The position numbers and the translations under genes were made by a program. From contig NZ_JACXAE010000027.1 of NCBI RefSeq assembly GCF_014698965.1, forward strand, positions 120,248 to 184,247: 64,000 nucleotides of DNA, read 5' to 3'. The stretch comes from Iningainema tapete BLCC-T55 (GTDB lineage: Bacteria > Cyanobacteriota > Cyanobacteriia > Cyanobacteriales > Nostocaceae). Of this stretch, positions 20,017 through 29,376 are shown piece after piece (position 1 is the first letter of the stretch; each line of letters begins with the position of its first letter). The notes under the pieces were generated by a model. The model was not told the origin of the DNA and did not search any database. It worked only from the letters and a program-made list of their open reading frames with translations.

Positions 20017-20088
20017 GGGTCGCTAACTCAACGGTAGAGTACTCGGCTTTTAACCGATTAGTTCCGGGTTCGAATCCCGGGCGACCCA
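20017..20088 (+). tRNA. tRNA-Lys (anticodon TTT)
   Basis: A 72-base cloverleaf. The acceptor arm GGGTCGC pairs with GCGACCC, the D arm is ACTCAACGGTAGAGT, the anticodon loop CTTTTAA gives TTT, and the T arm CCGGG-TTCGAAT-CCCGG is perfect. Discriminator A is at 20088 and CCA is not encoded. The anticodon stem has one C-T mismatch at its outer pair. It closely resembles plastid trnK-UUU. Confidence 0.97.
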
Positions 20089-20331
20089 TAAATTAAAAAG
20101 ATAAAGCATAAAGCATAGAACTATAATATATAATTATGGATGGCATATAGAGCTTCTCAACAGAGCTTCAATCCTCCACGTCCTATGCGCCATTCCTAAA
20201 CTTTTTCACCATTCGTGTACATCATATAGTTATAATTTCCTATAGGATGTTGAAAAAAGTCTTAAGATTGGCGTATTAAATACGCTCTCACTTAAATCGA
20301 TTAGCTGACAACCATATTAGGAGGACTATCT

Positions 20332-21411
20332 ATGGCGCTCGTACCAATGCGGCTGCTGTTGGATCATGCGGCTGAAAACGGTTACGGTATTCCAGCTTAT
20401 AACGTGAACAACATGGAGCAGATCCAAGCAATCATGCAGGCTGCCCATGAAACAGATAGCCCGGTGATTTTGCAAGCTTCTCGCGGTGCTCGTAAGTATG
20501 CTGGAGAAAACTTCCTGCGCCACTTGATTCTGGCAGCAGTAGAAACCTATCCTCATCTTCCCATCGCAATGCACCAGGATCATGGTAATGCTCCTGCTAC
20601 CTGCTACTCAGCGATTAGAAACGGCTTTACCAGTGTGATGATGGATGGTTCACTGGAAGCAGATGCAAAAACTCCAGCAAGCTACGAATACAACGTTAAC
20701 GTTACCCACGAAGTAGTAAAAGTAGCTCACTCAGTAGGCGCTAGCGTGGAAGGTGAACTCGGCTGTTTGGGTTCTCTAGAAACAGGTGCTGGTGAAGCTG
20801 AAGATGGACACGGATTTGAAGGAACTCTTTCCCACGATCAACTACTAACAGATCCAGATCAAGCAGTTGACTTTGTAGAGCAAACGCAAGTAGATGCTTT
20901 GGCAGTAGCAATTGGTACTAGCCACGGTGCTTACAAGTTTACTCGTAAGCCTACTGGGGAAATTTTGGCAATCAGCAGAATTGAAGAAATTCACCGTCGT
21001 TTGCCTAACACCCACTTGGTAATGCACGGCTCCTCTTCAGTACCCGAAGATTTGCTTGCCATCATTAACCAATATGGTGGTACAATCCCCGAAACATACG
21101 GTGTACCTGTGGAAGAAATTCAAAAAGGTATCAAGAGCGGTGTACGTAAGATCAATATTGATACCGACAACCGTCTAGCAATTACCGCTGCTGTGCGTGA
21201 AGCTTTAGCAAAAGATACTAAAGAATTCGATCCTCGTCACTTCCTCAAGCCTTCTATTAAGTATATGCAGAAGGTTTGTGGCGATCGCTATCAGCAATTT
21301 AGCACTGCAGGTAATGCTAGCAAAATCAAGCAAGTGAGCTTGGATGATTTTGCTGCTAGATATGCTAAAGGTGAACTCAACGCTGTAACTAAGAAGACTG
21401 CTGTTGTGTAA
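20332..21411 (+). CDS. fba: class II fructose-1,6-bisphosphate aldolase, Calvin cycle type
   Basis: A zinc-dependent aldolase that condenses DHAP with glyceraldehyde-3-phosphate (and erythrose-4-phosphate) in the Calvin cycle and runs in glycolysis in reverse. It has 359 aa. Visible motifs are [10 protein letters not shown] (zinc ligand His), [44 protein letters not shown] and [11 protein letters not shown], the standard class II set. An excellent RBS (AGGAGGA) precedes ATG 20332. A stem of GC pairs lies just after the stop. High expression is likely. CP12 at 28.4 kb acts on the same pathway but is not linked to it. Confidence 0.96.
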   Translation: MALVPMRLLLDHAAENGYGIPAYNVNNMEQIQAIMQAAHETDSPVILQASRGARKYAGENFLRHLILAAVETYPHLPIAMHQDHGNAPATCYSAIRNGFTSVMMDGSLEADAKTPASYEYNVNVTHEVVKVAHSVGASVEGELGCLGSLETGAGEAEDGHGFEGTLSHDQLLTDPDQAVDFVEQTQVDALAVAIGTSHGAYKFTRKPTGEILAISRIEEIHRRLPNTHLVMHGSSSVPEDLLAIINQYGGTIPETYGVPVEEIQKGIKSGVRKINIDTDNRLAITAAVREALAKDTKEFDPRHFLKPSIKYMQKVCGDRYQQFSTAGNASKIKQVSLDDFAARYAKGELNAVTKKTAVV

Positions 21412-21429
21412 TCAATTCCCACTTTTACT

Positions 21430-21458
21430 CCCCATCCGGTAACACCAACAGGGTGGGG
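21430..21458 (+). terminator. hairpin downstream of the aldolase gene
   Basis: CCCCATCC (21430-21437) can pair with GGGTGGGG (21451-21458), with one G-T pair and a 13-base loop, 18 bases after the stop. There is no U-run, so it may only stabilise the 3' end. Confidence 0.5.
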
Positions 21459-21530
21459 TGAGGCGATCGCGTTCCTATTGTAAAGCGCGATCGTATTCTT
21501 TGCAACTTTTTAATTAAATTTTGTCTTTCA

Positions 21531-21968
21531 CTAGTACATCAATGCGGAAACAAAGCTCCCATTCAGAATAGCGTTTAAGCCGAAATGAGCTTTGTTTGGG
21601 CTAGTAACTTTTGGATATTTTAATATAATTTGCATTACCAAACTAATTTGAGCCGCAACAAATTGTATTTGCTGCAAATCTTCATGGGTGAATTGACGAA
21701 AACGAAACGTACCAACATGTAAAACACCGTTCACTTGCTCTTTAAGCAAGATAGGAACACCAAGCATTGAGTGGATGCCACTATTACACAGAATTGGACT
21801 TACTACTTCTATCTTTGACAAATCTTCGACAATCATTTGCTCACCACTAGCAGCAATTTTACCTGCGAAACCACTACCAAGCGGAATTCTGATCCCTTTG
21901 GCAATTTCCTCCTCTAATCCAATAGTGGCAAATACTGCTAATTCCTGCCTATTTTTTGTAGGTAACAA
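21531..21968 (-). pseudogene. GAF-domain remnant, SpoIIE/sensor type
   Basis: The frame encodes most of one GAF domain (ELAVFATIGLEEEIAKG...PLGSGFAGKIAA...VVSPILCNSGIHSMLGVPIL...GVLHVGTFRFRQF...LQFVAAQISL). In cyanobacteria this type usually sits in multi-domain GAF-SpoIIE phosphatases or sensor kinases. Here it starts only at a TTG in the middle of the domain's first strand, and no output domain follows. The expected first part of the GAF domain is not in this frame; reading back in frame meets a stop at about 22000. I therefore call it a decayed or truncated sensor. A standalone GAF protein remains possible. Confidence 0.55.
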
Positions 21969-22312
21969 AATTGTAACAGCTGTGCGCGGCGAAGATCACA
22001 GAGTAAAGTTTTCGCAGAAGCTTTCGCCATCGATCTATATTTATAATCTCTGGGAAACAGCAAAAAACTCAGATTTAGCAACTGCTCACGCCGGATCAAT
22101 TGTTTGCTCAGGCTAAGTTTTCCCATGACTGGTACATTGTTCACTTGGCGTAAGTCGTATAAAGCTGTTGAATTGAAGATTTTTTGGTTATGAGGAATAA
22201 ACATCCCACATCGGATCAGAGGATGATCTATAAAAAATATACCAACAACATCGTTTTGATTTGCTAATCCAGTCTTTTGAGTTCGGTTAGATATCAATTT
22301 AGTGAGGTACAC
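21938..22312 (-). CDS. unrecognised 124-codon frame upstream of the GAF remnant
   Basis: The frame overlaps the GAF remnant by 31 bases in a different phase. Its translation (MYLTKLISNRTQKTGLANQNDVV...) matches nothing I know. It could be the scrambled 5' part of the same decayed gene or a spurious frame. I list it only because the two together may mark one broken locus. Confidence 0.25.
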   Translation of the reverse strand: MYLTKLISNRTQKTGLANQNDVVGIFFIDHPLIRCGMFIPHNQKIFNSTALYDLRQVNNVPVMGKLSLSKQLIRREQLLNLSFLLFPRDYKYRSMAKASAKTLLCDLRRAQLLQFCYLQKIGRN

Positions 22313-22324
22313 TACCCCACCCAG

Positions 22325-22347
22325 CCCTCCCCGAGGATCGGGGAGGG
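22325..22347. terminator. strong GC hairpin CCCTCCCCGA/TCGGGGAGGG
   Basis: Arms 22325-22334 and 22338-22347 are exact reverse complements with a GGA loop. It lies just downstream (on the minus strand) of the microprotein gene and upstream of the GAF remnant, so it could terminate the microprotein transcript. A similar element occurs as a genomic repeat in other cyanobacteria, so its function is not proven. Confidence 0.55.
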
Positions 22348-22406
22348 TTCATTCGGGGTGTACGCCATTAAGCTGTAGCTATCGTTCGGACAACTAAGTT
22401 CTTCTT

Positions 22407-22544
22407 TTAACCTTTGGTTAAACGGACATGTTCTAAAATCCGCTGCTGACGTTCAGAGGAATTAACTGATGAGTTATTAAAGTTGTTTGTGCTTCGAGCT
22501 AGATGCTCCATAATTCGTTTTTGACGATCAGATTGTGTAGCCAT
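22407..22544 (-). CDS. 45-residue microprotein with two RxxRIxEH repeats
   Basis: A short frame from ATG 22544 to TAA 22407. The peptide consists of two near-copies of one charged motif, SDRQKRIMEHLARS at the start and SERQQRILEHVRLT at the end, separated by an Asn/Ser-rich spacer (TNNFNNSSVN). Repetition of the motif at the protein level with different codons argues that it is translated and selected. No signal or membrane segment. I recall similar RIMEH-type small proteins in Nostocales but cannot name a function. The RBS is weak. The two amphipathic helices could bind a partner twice. Confidence 0.6.
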   Translation of the reverse strand: MATQSDRQKRIMEHLARSTNNFNNSSVNSSERQQRILEHVRLTKG

Positions 22545-22639
22545 AATGTACCAAGAAGAAAAAGAAATTAGCAGGTAGACTTTAATTGTATACTCTATTA
22601 CAAATTATGGGTAAGTAGGAACAACCGACTGTTCGCCCC

Positions 22640-23284
22640 CTACAATTGTGCTCCTCTGGCAAACAAAGCACGATAAACAGGTTCACCCTTGCTAATTGTG
22701 CCTAATTCCCGTTCAGTAGAAACTCCAAGCGGGTTTTCTGGCAACCATTCTCCTGTATCAACTCGGTGAAAAGCAGCACATGAGGCAAAGCGATCGCACA
22801 TTTCCACCGCGACAAACTCAATATCCGACTGTAAAAATACTACACCCCCAGGGACAAGATAATCTGCCAATTCTTCTACTAACTGTGGTTGTACAATTCG
22901 ACGTTTAGCATGACGGTGTTTAAACCACGGATCGGGAAATTGAATTGTCACACGTTGTAAACTACCTGTAGGTAGAGAAGACAACAATGGACGTAAAGAA
23001 TTATTAACATTACAAAATAAATAGTGAAGGTTTGTTAAGCCCAATTCATCCTTACACTTCATCGCCTCATGTACCAAAGGTTCACGAATTTCCAAGCCCA
23101 GAAAATTCCAATTAGTTTCTTTCTGCGCCATATTCAAAACAAACCTTCCCCAAGCACAGCCAATATCTAAGTGCAGTGGTTGAGTTGGCTGTGCATAAAC
23201 TTTATCCCAATCTAGAGCATTGATGGGAGTTAAGTACTTATGTGCTAATGGATTTACGTGTTGACGAACTCTGACGCGAACCAA
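22640..23284 (-). CDS. trmB: tRNA (guanine-N7-)-methyltransferase
   Basis: This SAM-dependent enzyme forms m7G46 in the tRNA variable loop. It has 214 aa and the full TrmB pattern: SAM site LDIGCAWGRFVL, LGLEIREPLV, and the family signature QFPDPWFKHRHAKRRIVQPQLV. It starts at TTG 23284, supported by AAAGGAGA six bases upstream; there is no closer ATG. It is divergent from the glycosyltransferase-like gene, with 65 bases between. Confidence 0.93.
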   Translation of the reverse strand: MVRVRVRQHVNPLAHKYLTPINALDWDKVYAQPTQPLHLDIGCAWGRFVLNMAQKETNWNFLGLEIREPLVHEAMKCKDELGLTNLHYLFCNVNNSLRPLLSSLPTGSLQRVTIQFPDPWFKHRHAKRRIVQPQLVEELADYLVPGGVVFLQSDIEFVAVEMCDRFASCAAFHRVDTGEWLPENPLGVSTERELGTISKGEPVYRALFARGAQL

Positions 23285-23349
23285 AGAATTCTCCTTTTTT
23301 CACAAAACCGAGGTTATACTCGCGTACATAACAGGTTTTCTAAGCTACT

Positions 23350-24372
23350 ATGGTCGATCAATTACCACCTATTTATTTTTACATCCCTCAACGACAATGG
23401 CCTGCGGGTAATTTGCCCCAAAAACCAGAAGAATATTGGCAATGGATGAGTGCTTGGGGTAGTCGATACGGCAGGGGTAGGTATGACTGGACGCTACAAA
23501 CCTATTTATATCTTAAAGCGGATGATTTAAAATGTGATTTGATTGGGACAATTCCCAACTCTGGTATAGTCGTAGCGCATCGCGAGTTTTTACCAGACGA
23601 CTTCCAACCATCCCCAAACTTATTACTTGTTTGTATCAAAGCAGATAAAGACGCACACCCTTACGCCCAGTTACACATTGCCCAAAATCCTGAAGATGAA
23701 ATTCTACATAGAATTTTACCGATTTGGAAAAGCCATTACCTACCCCATTGGCCTCAACCTGGATTAATTCCAAGAGATTCATCTCGTGGTGAGCGTTTTG
23801 AAAAAGTTGCCTTCTACGGTGTCACAGGAACTTTAGCACCTGAATTACAACAACCAACCTGGGAAAAAGAACTTGCCGCTTTAGGTTTACGGTGGGAAAT
23901 CGTAGACTCGCAGCATTGGCATGATTACAGTGAAACTGATGTAATAATTGCTGTACGTAGCTTTAACGGAGAAATTTACGCTTCAAAACCGCCGTCCAAA
24001 CTTTACAACGCTTGGCACGCTGGTATTCCCGCCATACTCGGTTGTGAATCAGCTTATCGCAACGAACGTAAAAGTGAACTAGATTATCTAGAAGTAGCAA
24101 CACTTGACAGTGCGATCGCCACACTAAAACGCCTACGCGACGATTATAACTTACGTCAGGCAATGATTGAAAATGGATACATCCGCGCACAAGAAAGAGG
24201 AACAACAAATATCACAGCCCAATGGCGCACTTTTCTCACAGATATTGCCACTCCCGCATACTATCACTGGTGTAAAGCGTCTAGTTGGCAACAAAACATA
24301 TTTTTAATGACTCGCTACTTTATTTTCAAAGTAAACACTCGACTTCTGAAAAAATTCCGTAGTTCACCATAA
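23350..24372 (+). CDS. putative glycosyltransferase-like protein, 340 aa
   Basis: A soluble protein without a signal peptide. The C-terminal half looks like the GT-B donor-binding lobe: DVIIAVRSFNGEIYASKPPSKLYNAWHAGIPAILGCESAYR, then a Glu/Asp-rich helix and LRDDYNLRQAMIENG, a pattern common in hexosyltransferases. The N-terminal half starts IYFYIPQRQWP and is not recognised. Donor and acceptor are unknown. It is followed 110 bases later by a GT14-like gene in the same direction, so the two may build one surface glycan. Confidence 0.62.
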   Translation: MVDQLPPIYFYIPQRQWPAGNLPQKPEEYWQWMSAWGSRYGRGRYDWTLQTYLYLKADDLKCDLIGTIPNSGIVVAHREFLPDDFQPSPNLLLVCIKADKDAHPYAQLHIAQNPEDEILHRILPIWKSHYLPHWPQPGLIPRDSSRGERFEKVAFYGVTGTLAPELQQPTWEKELAALGLRWEIVDSQHWHDYSETDVIIAVRSFNGEIYASKPPSKLYNAWHAGIPAILGCESAYRNERKSELDYLEVATLDSAIATLKRLRDDYNLRQAMIENGYIRAQERGTTNITAQWRTFLTDIATPAYYHWCKASSWQQNIFLMTRYFIFKVNTRLLKKFRSSP

Positions 24373-24482
24373 TAATCTCAAACAACTCATCAACATTCTT
24401 AATCTTCTCTTCCTCTGCGTTCTCTGCGTCAGGTGCTGTTTTTTCAGTATTTATACCTCAAAAAACTATTACCCAAAACATT

Positions 24483-25409
24483 ATGAAAGTTTGCTATTTC
24501 ATTCAAACCCACAAAAATCCACAACAAATTTATCGGCTAGTTCGGACTATTAAAAATTCAAGTCCTACAGCACAAATTCTCATTGGACATGACTTTACAA
24601 GCAGTAGTTTAGATATAACTCCGCTGCAAGATTTGTCTGATGTTCATCTGCTTAAAATTCAATTTCGTCCCTTGCGCGGTGACTTTTCCTTAATACAGCC
24701 ATACCTGAATGCTATCAACTGGTTGTTGGAGCATAATTCAGATTTTGATTGGCTAGTTTATTTATCTGGACAAGATTACCCGACTCAATCACTTGCCGAA
24801 AGTGAAGCTTTTCTCGCGCAAACAGAATACGATGGTTTTATCCGTTACTGGGATGTTTTTTCAGAAGAATGTCCTTGGGACAAAGAGAAAGTATTAGAGC
24901 GATATTTTTATAAGTATTGGCGCATCCCTGGGCGTTATACCTACAACTTGTTGCTCAAAATTCAGAAACTTTGGTTGATTAAACTTACACCCTTAAAATT
25001 TTATCTTACCTACGGTCCTTTGGTTGGTCTACCCAGTAAATCAACCCCATTTAAGGAGCAATTTATTTGCTATGGTGGGCGACAGTGGCATACTCTTTCT
25101 CGAAAATGTACTGACTATATCAGGCAGTTTATCCAAACAAATCCTCACATAGTTAGTTATTATCAAAAAACAGTTTGTTCTGATGAGTCTTTTATTCAAA
25201 CTGTTCTCGTAAATAGTAAAAAGTTCAACTTATGTAATGATGATAAACGTTTTATTGAAATTGCCAAAACTTGGGGAGGACATCCTCGTATTCTCACAAA
25301 GCAAGATTATGCCACTTTAACAAATAGCAGTTATCACTTTGCGAGAAAATTCGACCCGAAGGCAGATGTGGAAATTTTAAATATGTTAGATGATTTCATC
25401 ATAAATTAA
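24483..25409 (+). CDS. GT14-type beta-1,6-N-acetylglucosaminyltransferase-like protein
   Basis: 308 aa, matching the core-2/I-branching (GT14) family. It begins VCYFIQTHKNPQQIYRLVRTI, continues with LIGHD, then WLVYLSGQDYPTQSLAE, DGFIRYWDVF, FICYGGRQWHTLSRKCTDYI and TVCSDESFIQTVL, ending HFARKFDPKADVEILNMLD. The family transfers sugars such as GlcNAc or xylose and is found in bacteria mainly in polysaccharide loci. No membrane anchor is seen. The likely role is in exopolysaccharide or cell-surface glycan synthesis together with the preceding gene. Confidence 0.85.
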   Translation: MKVCYFIQTHKNPQQIYRLVRTIKNSSPTAQILIGHDFTSSSLDITPLQDLSDVHLLKIQFRPLRGDFSLIQPYLNAINWLLEHNSDFDWLVYLSGQDYPTQSLAESEAFLAQTEYDGFIRYWDVFSEECPWDKEKVLERYFYKYWRIPGRYTYNLLLKIQKLWLIKLTPLKFYLTYGPLVGLPSKSTPFKEQFICYGGRQWHTLSRKCTDYIRQFIQTNPHIVSYYQKTVCSDESFIQTVLVNSKKFNLCNDDKRFIEIAKTWGGHPRILTKQDYATLTNSSYHFARKFDPKADVEILNMLDDFIIN

Positions 25410-25416
25410 CAATTAT

Positions 25417-25445
25417 GTAGAGACGCCCCGCCGGGGCGTCTCTAC
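25417..25445. repeat. dispersed mini-palindrome with GCCCC core
   Basis: A perfect palindrome GTAGAGACGCCCC-GCC-GGGGCGTCTCTAC just 7 bases after the GT14 stop codon. It could serve as its terminator. Confidence 0.8.
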
Positions 25446-25591
25446 GGAATTTTGTGTTAAACCAATAATTTTGTTCATAGGGTAGTGCGTTAACAAAGTG
25501 TAATGCACCGACTGCAAAGCTTGGCTAAACAACGGTTATACTCAGGAAAAAGAGTTTTTAGAACCCGGCTTTTAAAATTGTTATTACTTCA

Positions 25592-26692
25592 ATGACTCTC
25601 AATTTTCGCTTTGCTATAGTTAGCGACTTGCACATTGCACTTCCCGAAACCATCTGGAATCACCCTGACAGATTTCATCAGGTGGAAGTTAGTATACCAG
25701 CGTTTGAAAGTGTATTAGAACATTTAACACAACTTAATTTAGATTTTCTTTTACTGCCAGGAGATTTAACCCAACATGGTGAACCGGAAAATCATGCTTG
25801 GGTGCAAGAACGTTTATCAAGACTACCGTTTCCAGTCTACGTTATTCCAGGTAATCATGACGTTCCTGTGGTAGTCGCTTCTGCTCAATCGATCGCCTGC
25901 GCTGATTTTCCTCACTATTACCATAAATTTGGCTACAGCAATACTGATGAACTTTATTACACTTGTCAGATATTGCCGTCTGTAAGGTTGATTGGTTTAA
26001 ATTCCAACTCTTTTAATGCCCAAGGAAACCAAGTCGGGCATTTGGATGAAAAACAACTACAGTGGTTAGAGGAAGTACTAGCACAACACAGTGATGAATT
26101 AGTCTTAGTAATGGTGCATCACAATGTAGTTGAGCACTTGCCTAATCAATCCAGCCATCCAATGGCACATCGTTACATGTTAGAAAATGCACCCCAATTA
26201 TTAGAGGTGCTACAGCGATACAATGTTAAATTAGTTTTTACTGGACATTTGCACGTCCAAGATGTGGCTTACTCACAAGGAGTATACGATATTACAACTG
26301 GTTCTTTAGTTAGTTATCCTCACCCCTACCGAGTGTTAGAATTTAATCGAGATCAACACGGTAGAGACTGTTTGCAAATTTCCTCTTATCGTGTAGAATC
26401 AGTACCAGATTTCCCTGATTTGCAACAAACTTCTCGAAAGTGGATGGGCGATCGCAGTTTCCCCTTCTTAATTAAACTGCTCACTCTCCCTCCTCTCAAC
26501 CTACCTTTAGTACAAGCACAAGAGTTAGCTCCTAGCCTCAGAGAGTTTTGGGCAAATATTGCCGCTGGGGATGCTTTATTTAACTGTACCCACTTTCCCC
26601 AAGAGGTGGGACGATATTTTGAGCAATATGGTGCTGTGACTGCCGAAGGGACTCCGGCACTGATTGATAATAATACGACGCTGCTGCTGTAG
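25592..26692 (+). CDS. calcineurin-like metallophosphoesterase, CpdA-type
   Basis: A 366-aa phosphoesterase. The dinuclear metal site is complete: AIVSDLHIALPE, LLPGDLTQHGEPENH, VIPGNHDVP, VMVHHNVVEH and FTGHLHVQ. It is similar to cyclic-AMP phosphodiesterase CpdA, but about 90 residues longer, with a C-terminal extension of unknown fold (LIKLLTLPPLNLPLVQAQELAPSLREFW). The actual substrate could be cAMP or another phosphodiester. It is a single gene, with start ATG 25592. Confidence 0.85.
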   Translation: MTLNFRFAIVSDLHIALPETIWNHPDRFHQVEVSIPAFESVLEHLTQLNLDFLLLPGDLTQHGEPENHAWVQERLSRLPFPVYVIPGNHDVPVVVASAQSIACADFPHYYHKFGYSNTDELYYTCQILPSVRLIGLNSNSFNAQGNQVGHLDEKQLQWLEEVLAQHSDELVLVMVHHNVVEHLPNQSSHPMAHRYMLENAPQLLEVLQRYNVKLVFTGHLHVQDVAYSQGVYDITTGSLVSYPHPYRVLEFNRDQHGRDCLQISSYRVESVPDFPDLQQTSRKWMGDRSFPFLIKLLTLPPLNLPLVQAQELAPSLREFWANIAAGDALFNCTHFPQEVGRYFEQYGAVTAEGTPALIDNNTTLLL

Positions 26693-26747
26693 GAATTGTT
26701 GGTGGTTGATTGTTGATTGTCACCAGTCTTCCATCAACCATTAACAA

Positions 26748-27968
26748 TTAACCATTAGCCATTGCCCTACATATGCCAAACACGGAAGTGTAGTTATGTA
26801 AAAAAGTACTGCCACCTACAGGTCCAATTTCGCCCCCACAGAAAAATCCGCCCAATGGGGTATCATTGAGGTAACGGCTAAATAGCTCTGAATCAAAATT
26901 GGGTTTGCCGTAAAGTCCTTCACCACGCCCAACACAGGCGAACATTAATGCACCAAATGCGGAAGGTTCATCTTCGGTGCGTTGATCTAAATATTGCATG
27001 AGCAGGAATTCTAAATCGTCAGCAGAGGCACGGGCATCACGGAGGTGAAATTGTAACCGCTGTCCAGAGCGGATATAATCGGCAATGGCGATCGCCCCGG
27101 CATTTGGGTCTACTCCTAGTATACTACGAATTAAAAAATCTCCTGGTTGCAAATCTTGCTTAAATTCATCCATTGCTAAACCCACAAACAAGGAGTGCTG
27201 TGCCAAAGCTCGATCTTCGGGGGAAAGACTGGCAATCAAATCTCGCAACACGATTAAAGGTATTTGCTCGTCTAGCTCCAAAATGATGTTGCGATCGCAT
27301 GAAGTAACTTGGTATGGTTTACCAATCGGTCGGCATCCTTGTGCGACAATGGTTTCTAAGACAATGTTTCCTGACAAAGCTACCCCTACCATTCCCTCAC
27401 GGTAGAGATTACCATTATAAAATAAAGCAATGCGACTACCCATTCCGCCACCAATTGCTTGTCCGCCCACTTTGACAGAACCAGGATAGGCAAAATCTAA
27501 TCCCTGTAATAAATCGTTGATGCCCGAAGAGAAGGAGCCTGGGAGTAAGATAAACTGGGGTGTAGGTGATGGTGGTACACCAATTAAATCAATCCAGCTA
27601 TCTGGTGGTCCGTCCAAATCAGGTAATTCTTCAGAGATCACATGAAAACCTTGAACATTTACACCCGGAAGATGCGCTAAAGTTAAACTTAAGGCTGGTT
27701 CTGCTTCTAATTCTTGGGTTTGTCCCCTGTTGGTTGTACCAATTACACCGCCACCACTACAACCTATTAGTACGGGTACTGAAAGTTGCTCACACAGCAA
27801 CGGCATCACTCTGGAATACTCACTTGTAAAAGCCGACGAAATAAATACCAGCCCAAGATCTGCTTTTGCAGTTAATAAAGATTGGGAGCGCTCTACTACC
27901 TCTGTTACTGCTGCTTCTAAAGAAGGACGGGTTGATAGGGCGTTTGCCCACTGCATTGTGTCTGCCAT
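26748..27968 (-). CDS. FIST N- and C-terminal domain signal protein
   Basis: 406 aa comprising FIST_N (residues about 30-230, ADLGLVFISSAF...LIGCSGGGVIGT...GINDLLQGLDFAYPGS) and FIST_C (about 240-385, ending LGGFFCGGEIGPVGG.TFLHNYTSVFGI). FIST proteins are thought to be ligand-binding sensor modules, perhaps for small molecules such as amino acids, linked to signal transduction. Here the domains stand alone with no kinase or cyclase. Stand-alone FIST genes are common in cyanobacteria, function unproven. Confidence 0.88.
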   Translation of the reverse strand: MADTMQWANALSTRPSLEAAVTEVVERSQSLLTAKADLGLVFISSAFTSEYSRVMPLLCEQLSVPVLIGCSGGGVIGTTNRGQTQELEAEPALSLTLAHLPGVNVQGFHVISEELPDLDGPPDSWIDLIGVPPSPTPQFILLPGSFSSGINDLLQGLDFAYPGSVKVGGQAIGGGMGSRIALFYNGNLYREGMVGVALSGNIVLETIVAQGCRPIGKPYQVTSCDRNIILELDEQIPLIVLRDLIASLSPEDRALAQHSLFVGLAMDEFKQDLQPGDFLIRSILGVDPNAGAIAIADYIRSGQRLQFHLRDARASADDLEFLLMQYLDQRTEDEPSAFGALMFACVGRGEGLYGKPNFDSELFSRYLNDTPLGGFFCGGEIGPVGGSTFLHNYTSVFGICRAMANG

Positions 27969-28359
27969 GAGTTTGGGTCTCTTTTTTTTGTTAGGCTAGT
28001 GAGGGAGTGATTTTTCATGTTCTGGGGTAAGTCAAAATTTCATCCGCACAGTTGATGCTACTTCTTTGTATCCTTGATTCATAACTTGTCTATTTTATAA
28101 GATAAAGTGGCGATCGCCTATTATATGTAATTTTAATATATTGTATAATTTATGCTTTACAGTATAACCTGCAAAATCTTAAAAGATGAAAATAATTAAA
28201 ATACGGATATTAAAGACTATTGTATTAATAAGGTTGCAAAAAGACCAACACTAACAAGTGTGACTTAGTAGCTAGAATAGTAGAGAGATGGTGTCAAAAA
28301 CTATCCCAAACTGAACTTTTTCTATACTAGTATTAACAACACAGCAGAAAACTAAAACA
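27969..28359. other. divergent promoter region of FIST gene and cp12
   Basis: 391 AT-rich bases with no supported gene. It must hold promoters for both flanking genes. A TAGAAT hexamer at about 28274 could be a -10 box for cp12, but I do not find a matching -35 with confidence. Confidence 0.4.
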
Positions 28360-28587
28360 ATGAACAACATCAACATCCAAGACCAAATTGAACAAGAAGT
28401 TGAGCAAGCCCGTGCCACCTGTGACACATCAGGTAGCAACTCAGCAGAATGTGCAGCGGCTTGGGATGCAGTGGAAGAACTGCAAGCAGAAGCTTCTCAC
28501 CGACGCCAAGCTAAGCCCAAAAACTCTCTTGAGAAGTATTGTGATGCCAACCCAGAGGCAGATGAGTGTAGAGTTTACGAAGATTAA
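28360..28587 (+). CDS. cp12: CP12, Calvin cycle redox switch protein
   Basis: A 75-aa intrinsically disordered regulator that, when its disulfides form in the dark, ties GAPDH and phosphoribulokinase into an inactive complex. The defining parts are all present: N-terminal Cys pair (ATCDTSGSNSAECAAAWDAVEEL), the AWDxVEELQAEASH core, and the C-terminal Cys pair in YCDANPEADECRVYED that inserts in the GAPDH active site. No CBS domain is fused, so this is the classic short form. A strong hairpin after the gene looks like a terminator. Confidence 0.96.
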   Translation: MNNINIQDQIEQEVEQARATCDTSGSNSAECAAAWDAVEELQAEASHRRQAKPKNSLEKYCDANPEADECRVYED

Positions 28588-28693
28588 TTTTTTGCCCGAA
28601 AAACAGAACTCAGTTGTCAGCAGAAAATTTAGTCTCAGTCCCGAAAAATACTCTACCAAGCTGAGTGCTGAGTGCTAAGTTCTGTTCTTTCTG

Positions 28694-28724
28694 ACAGTCC
28701 CTCGATCAAAAATCGGGGGACTGT
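28694..28724 (+). terminator. hairpin terminator downstream of cp12
   Basis: ACAGTCCCTCGAT can pair with ATCGGGGGACTGT around a CAAAA loop, 107 bases after the cp12 stop and upstream of the DUF3177 gene. The following sequence is TAGCTTATAAG, so there is only a weak U-run. Confidence 0.6.
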
Positions 28725-28772
28725 TAGCTTATAAGCAAGTAATATTTATGATTAACCTTGTATGAAAAAATT

Positions 28773-29363
28773 ATGGACAAAGTTTGGTTTCGCCCGTTAG
28801 TCTGGTTAGATTACCGCTTAGCATTGTTATTCCTGGTAATTATCCCTGTAATTTTACTAATTTGGGTGTTGGTACAAAAAGCAGAAGTGATACAACGCTT
28901 ATTGATAATTTACTGGCGGGTGTCAAGTTTGCTAGCAATTACGGTATACTTAGGTATAGGGGAATTTGGAGTTAGCTTTATTTCTGGATTGATGGCAAGG
29001 ATTTTGATCCCCATTTCACTCTGGTTCTGGGTGGATCTTAATGATGAAATAGAAGATCAGCCCATGTCCCCTTTAAAGCTGATTTTTACCTCTTGGCGTT
29101 GGGCTGTATCTGTGTACTGCGGCTTAAGTGCATTAGCCTCAATACCTTTTTTGGTTTGCGCTTTTTCGGAAACAGCAATCAAAACAGACTTCTGCCGTGT
29201 CTGGTTTGAGCCACCGTTACTTTATAAAGATTATTTCCATCATAATACCAAACCAGGTTTCCTCGGCTTTATCGGTATTATTGCTTTAATAGCTTATGTG
29301 CTTTACTTAAGCTACTTTGTCATAATTAAGCTAGGCAAGCAAGGGCGATCAGCGACACAGTAA
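28773..29363 (+). CDS. DUF3177 family membrane protein
   Basis: A 196-aa inner-membrane protein with about five hydrophobic helices. The start MDKVWFRPLVWLDYRLALLFLVIIPVILLIW is the DUF3177 signature as I recall it. An upstream TTG at 28758 is possible but adds only MYEKI, so I use ATG 28773. Function is unknown; the family is confined to cyanobacteria and plastid-bearing organisms as far as I know. A mini-palindrome follows 13 bases after its stop. Confidence 0.72.
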   Translation: MDKVWFRPLVWLDYRLALLFLVIIPVILLIWVLVQKAEVIQRLLIIYWRVSSLLAITVYLGIGEFGVSFISGLMARILIPISLWFWVDLNDEIEDQPMSPLKLIFTSWRWAVSVYCGLSALASIPFLVCAFSETAIKTDFCRVWFEPPLLYKDYFHHNTKPGFLGFIGIIALIAYVLYLSYFVIIKLGKQGRSATQ

Positions 29364-29376
29364 AGAGGAGTCAGTT

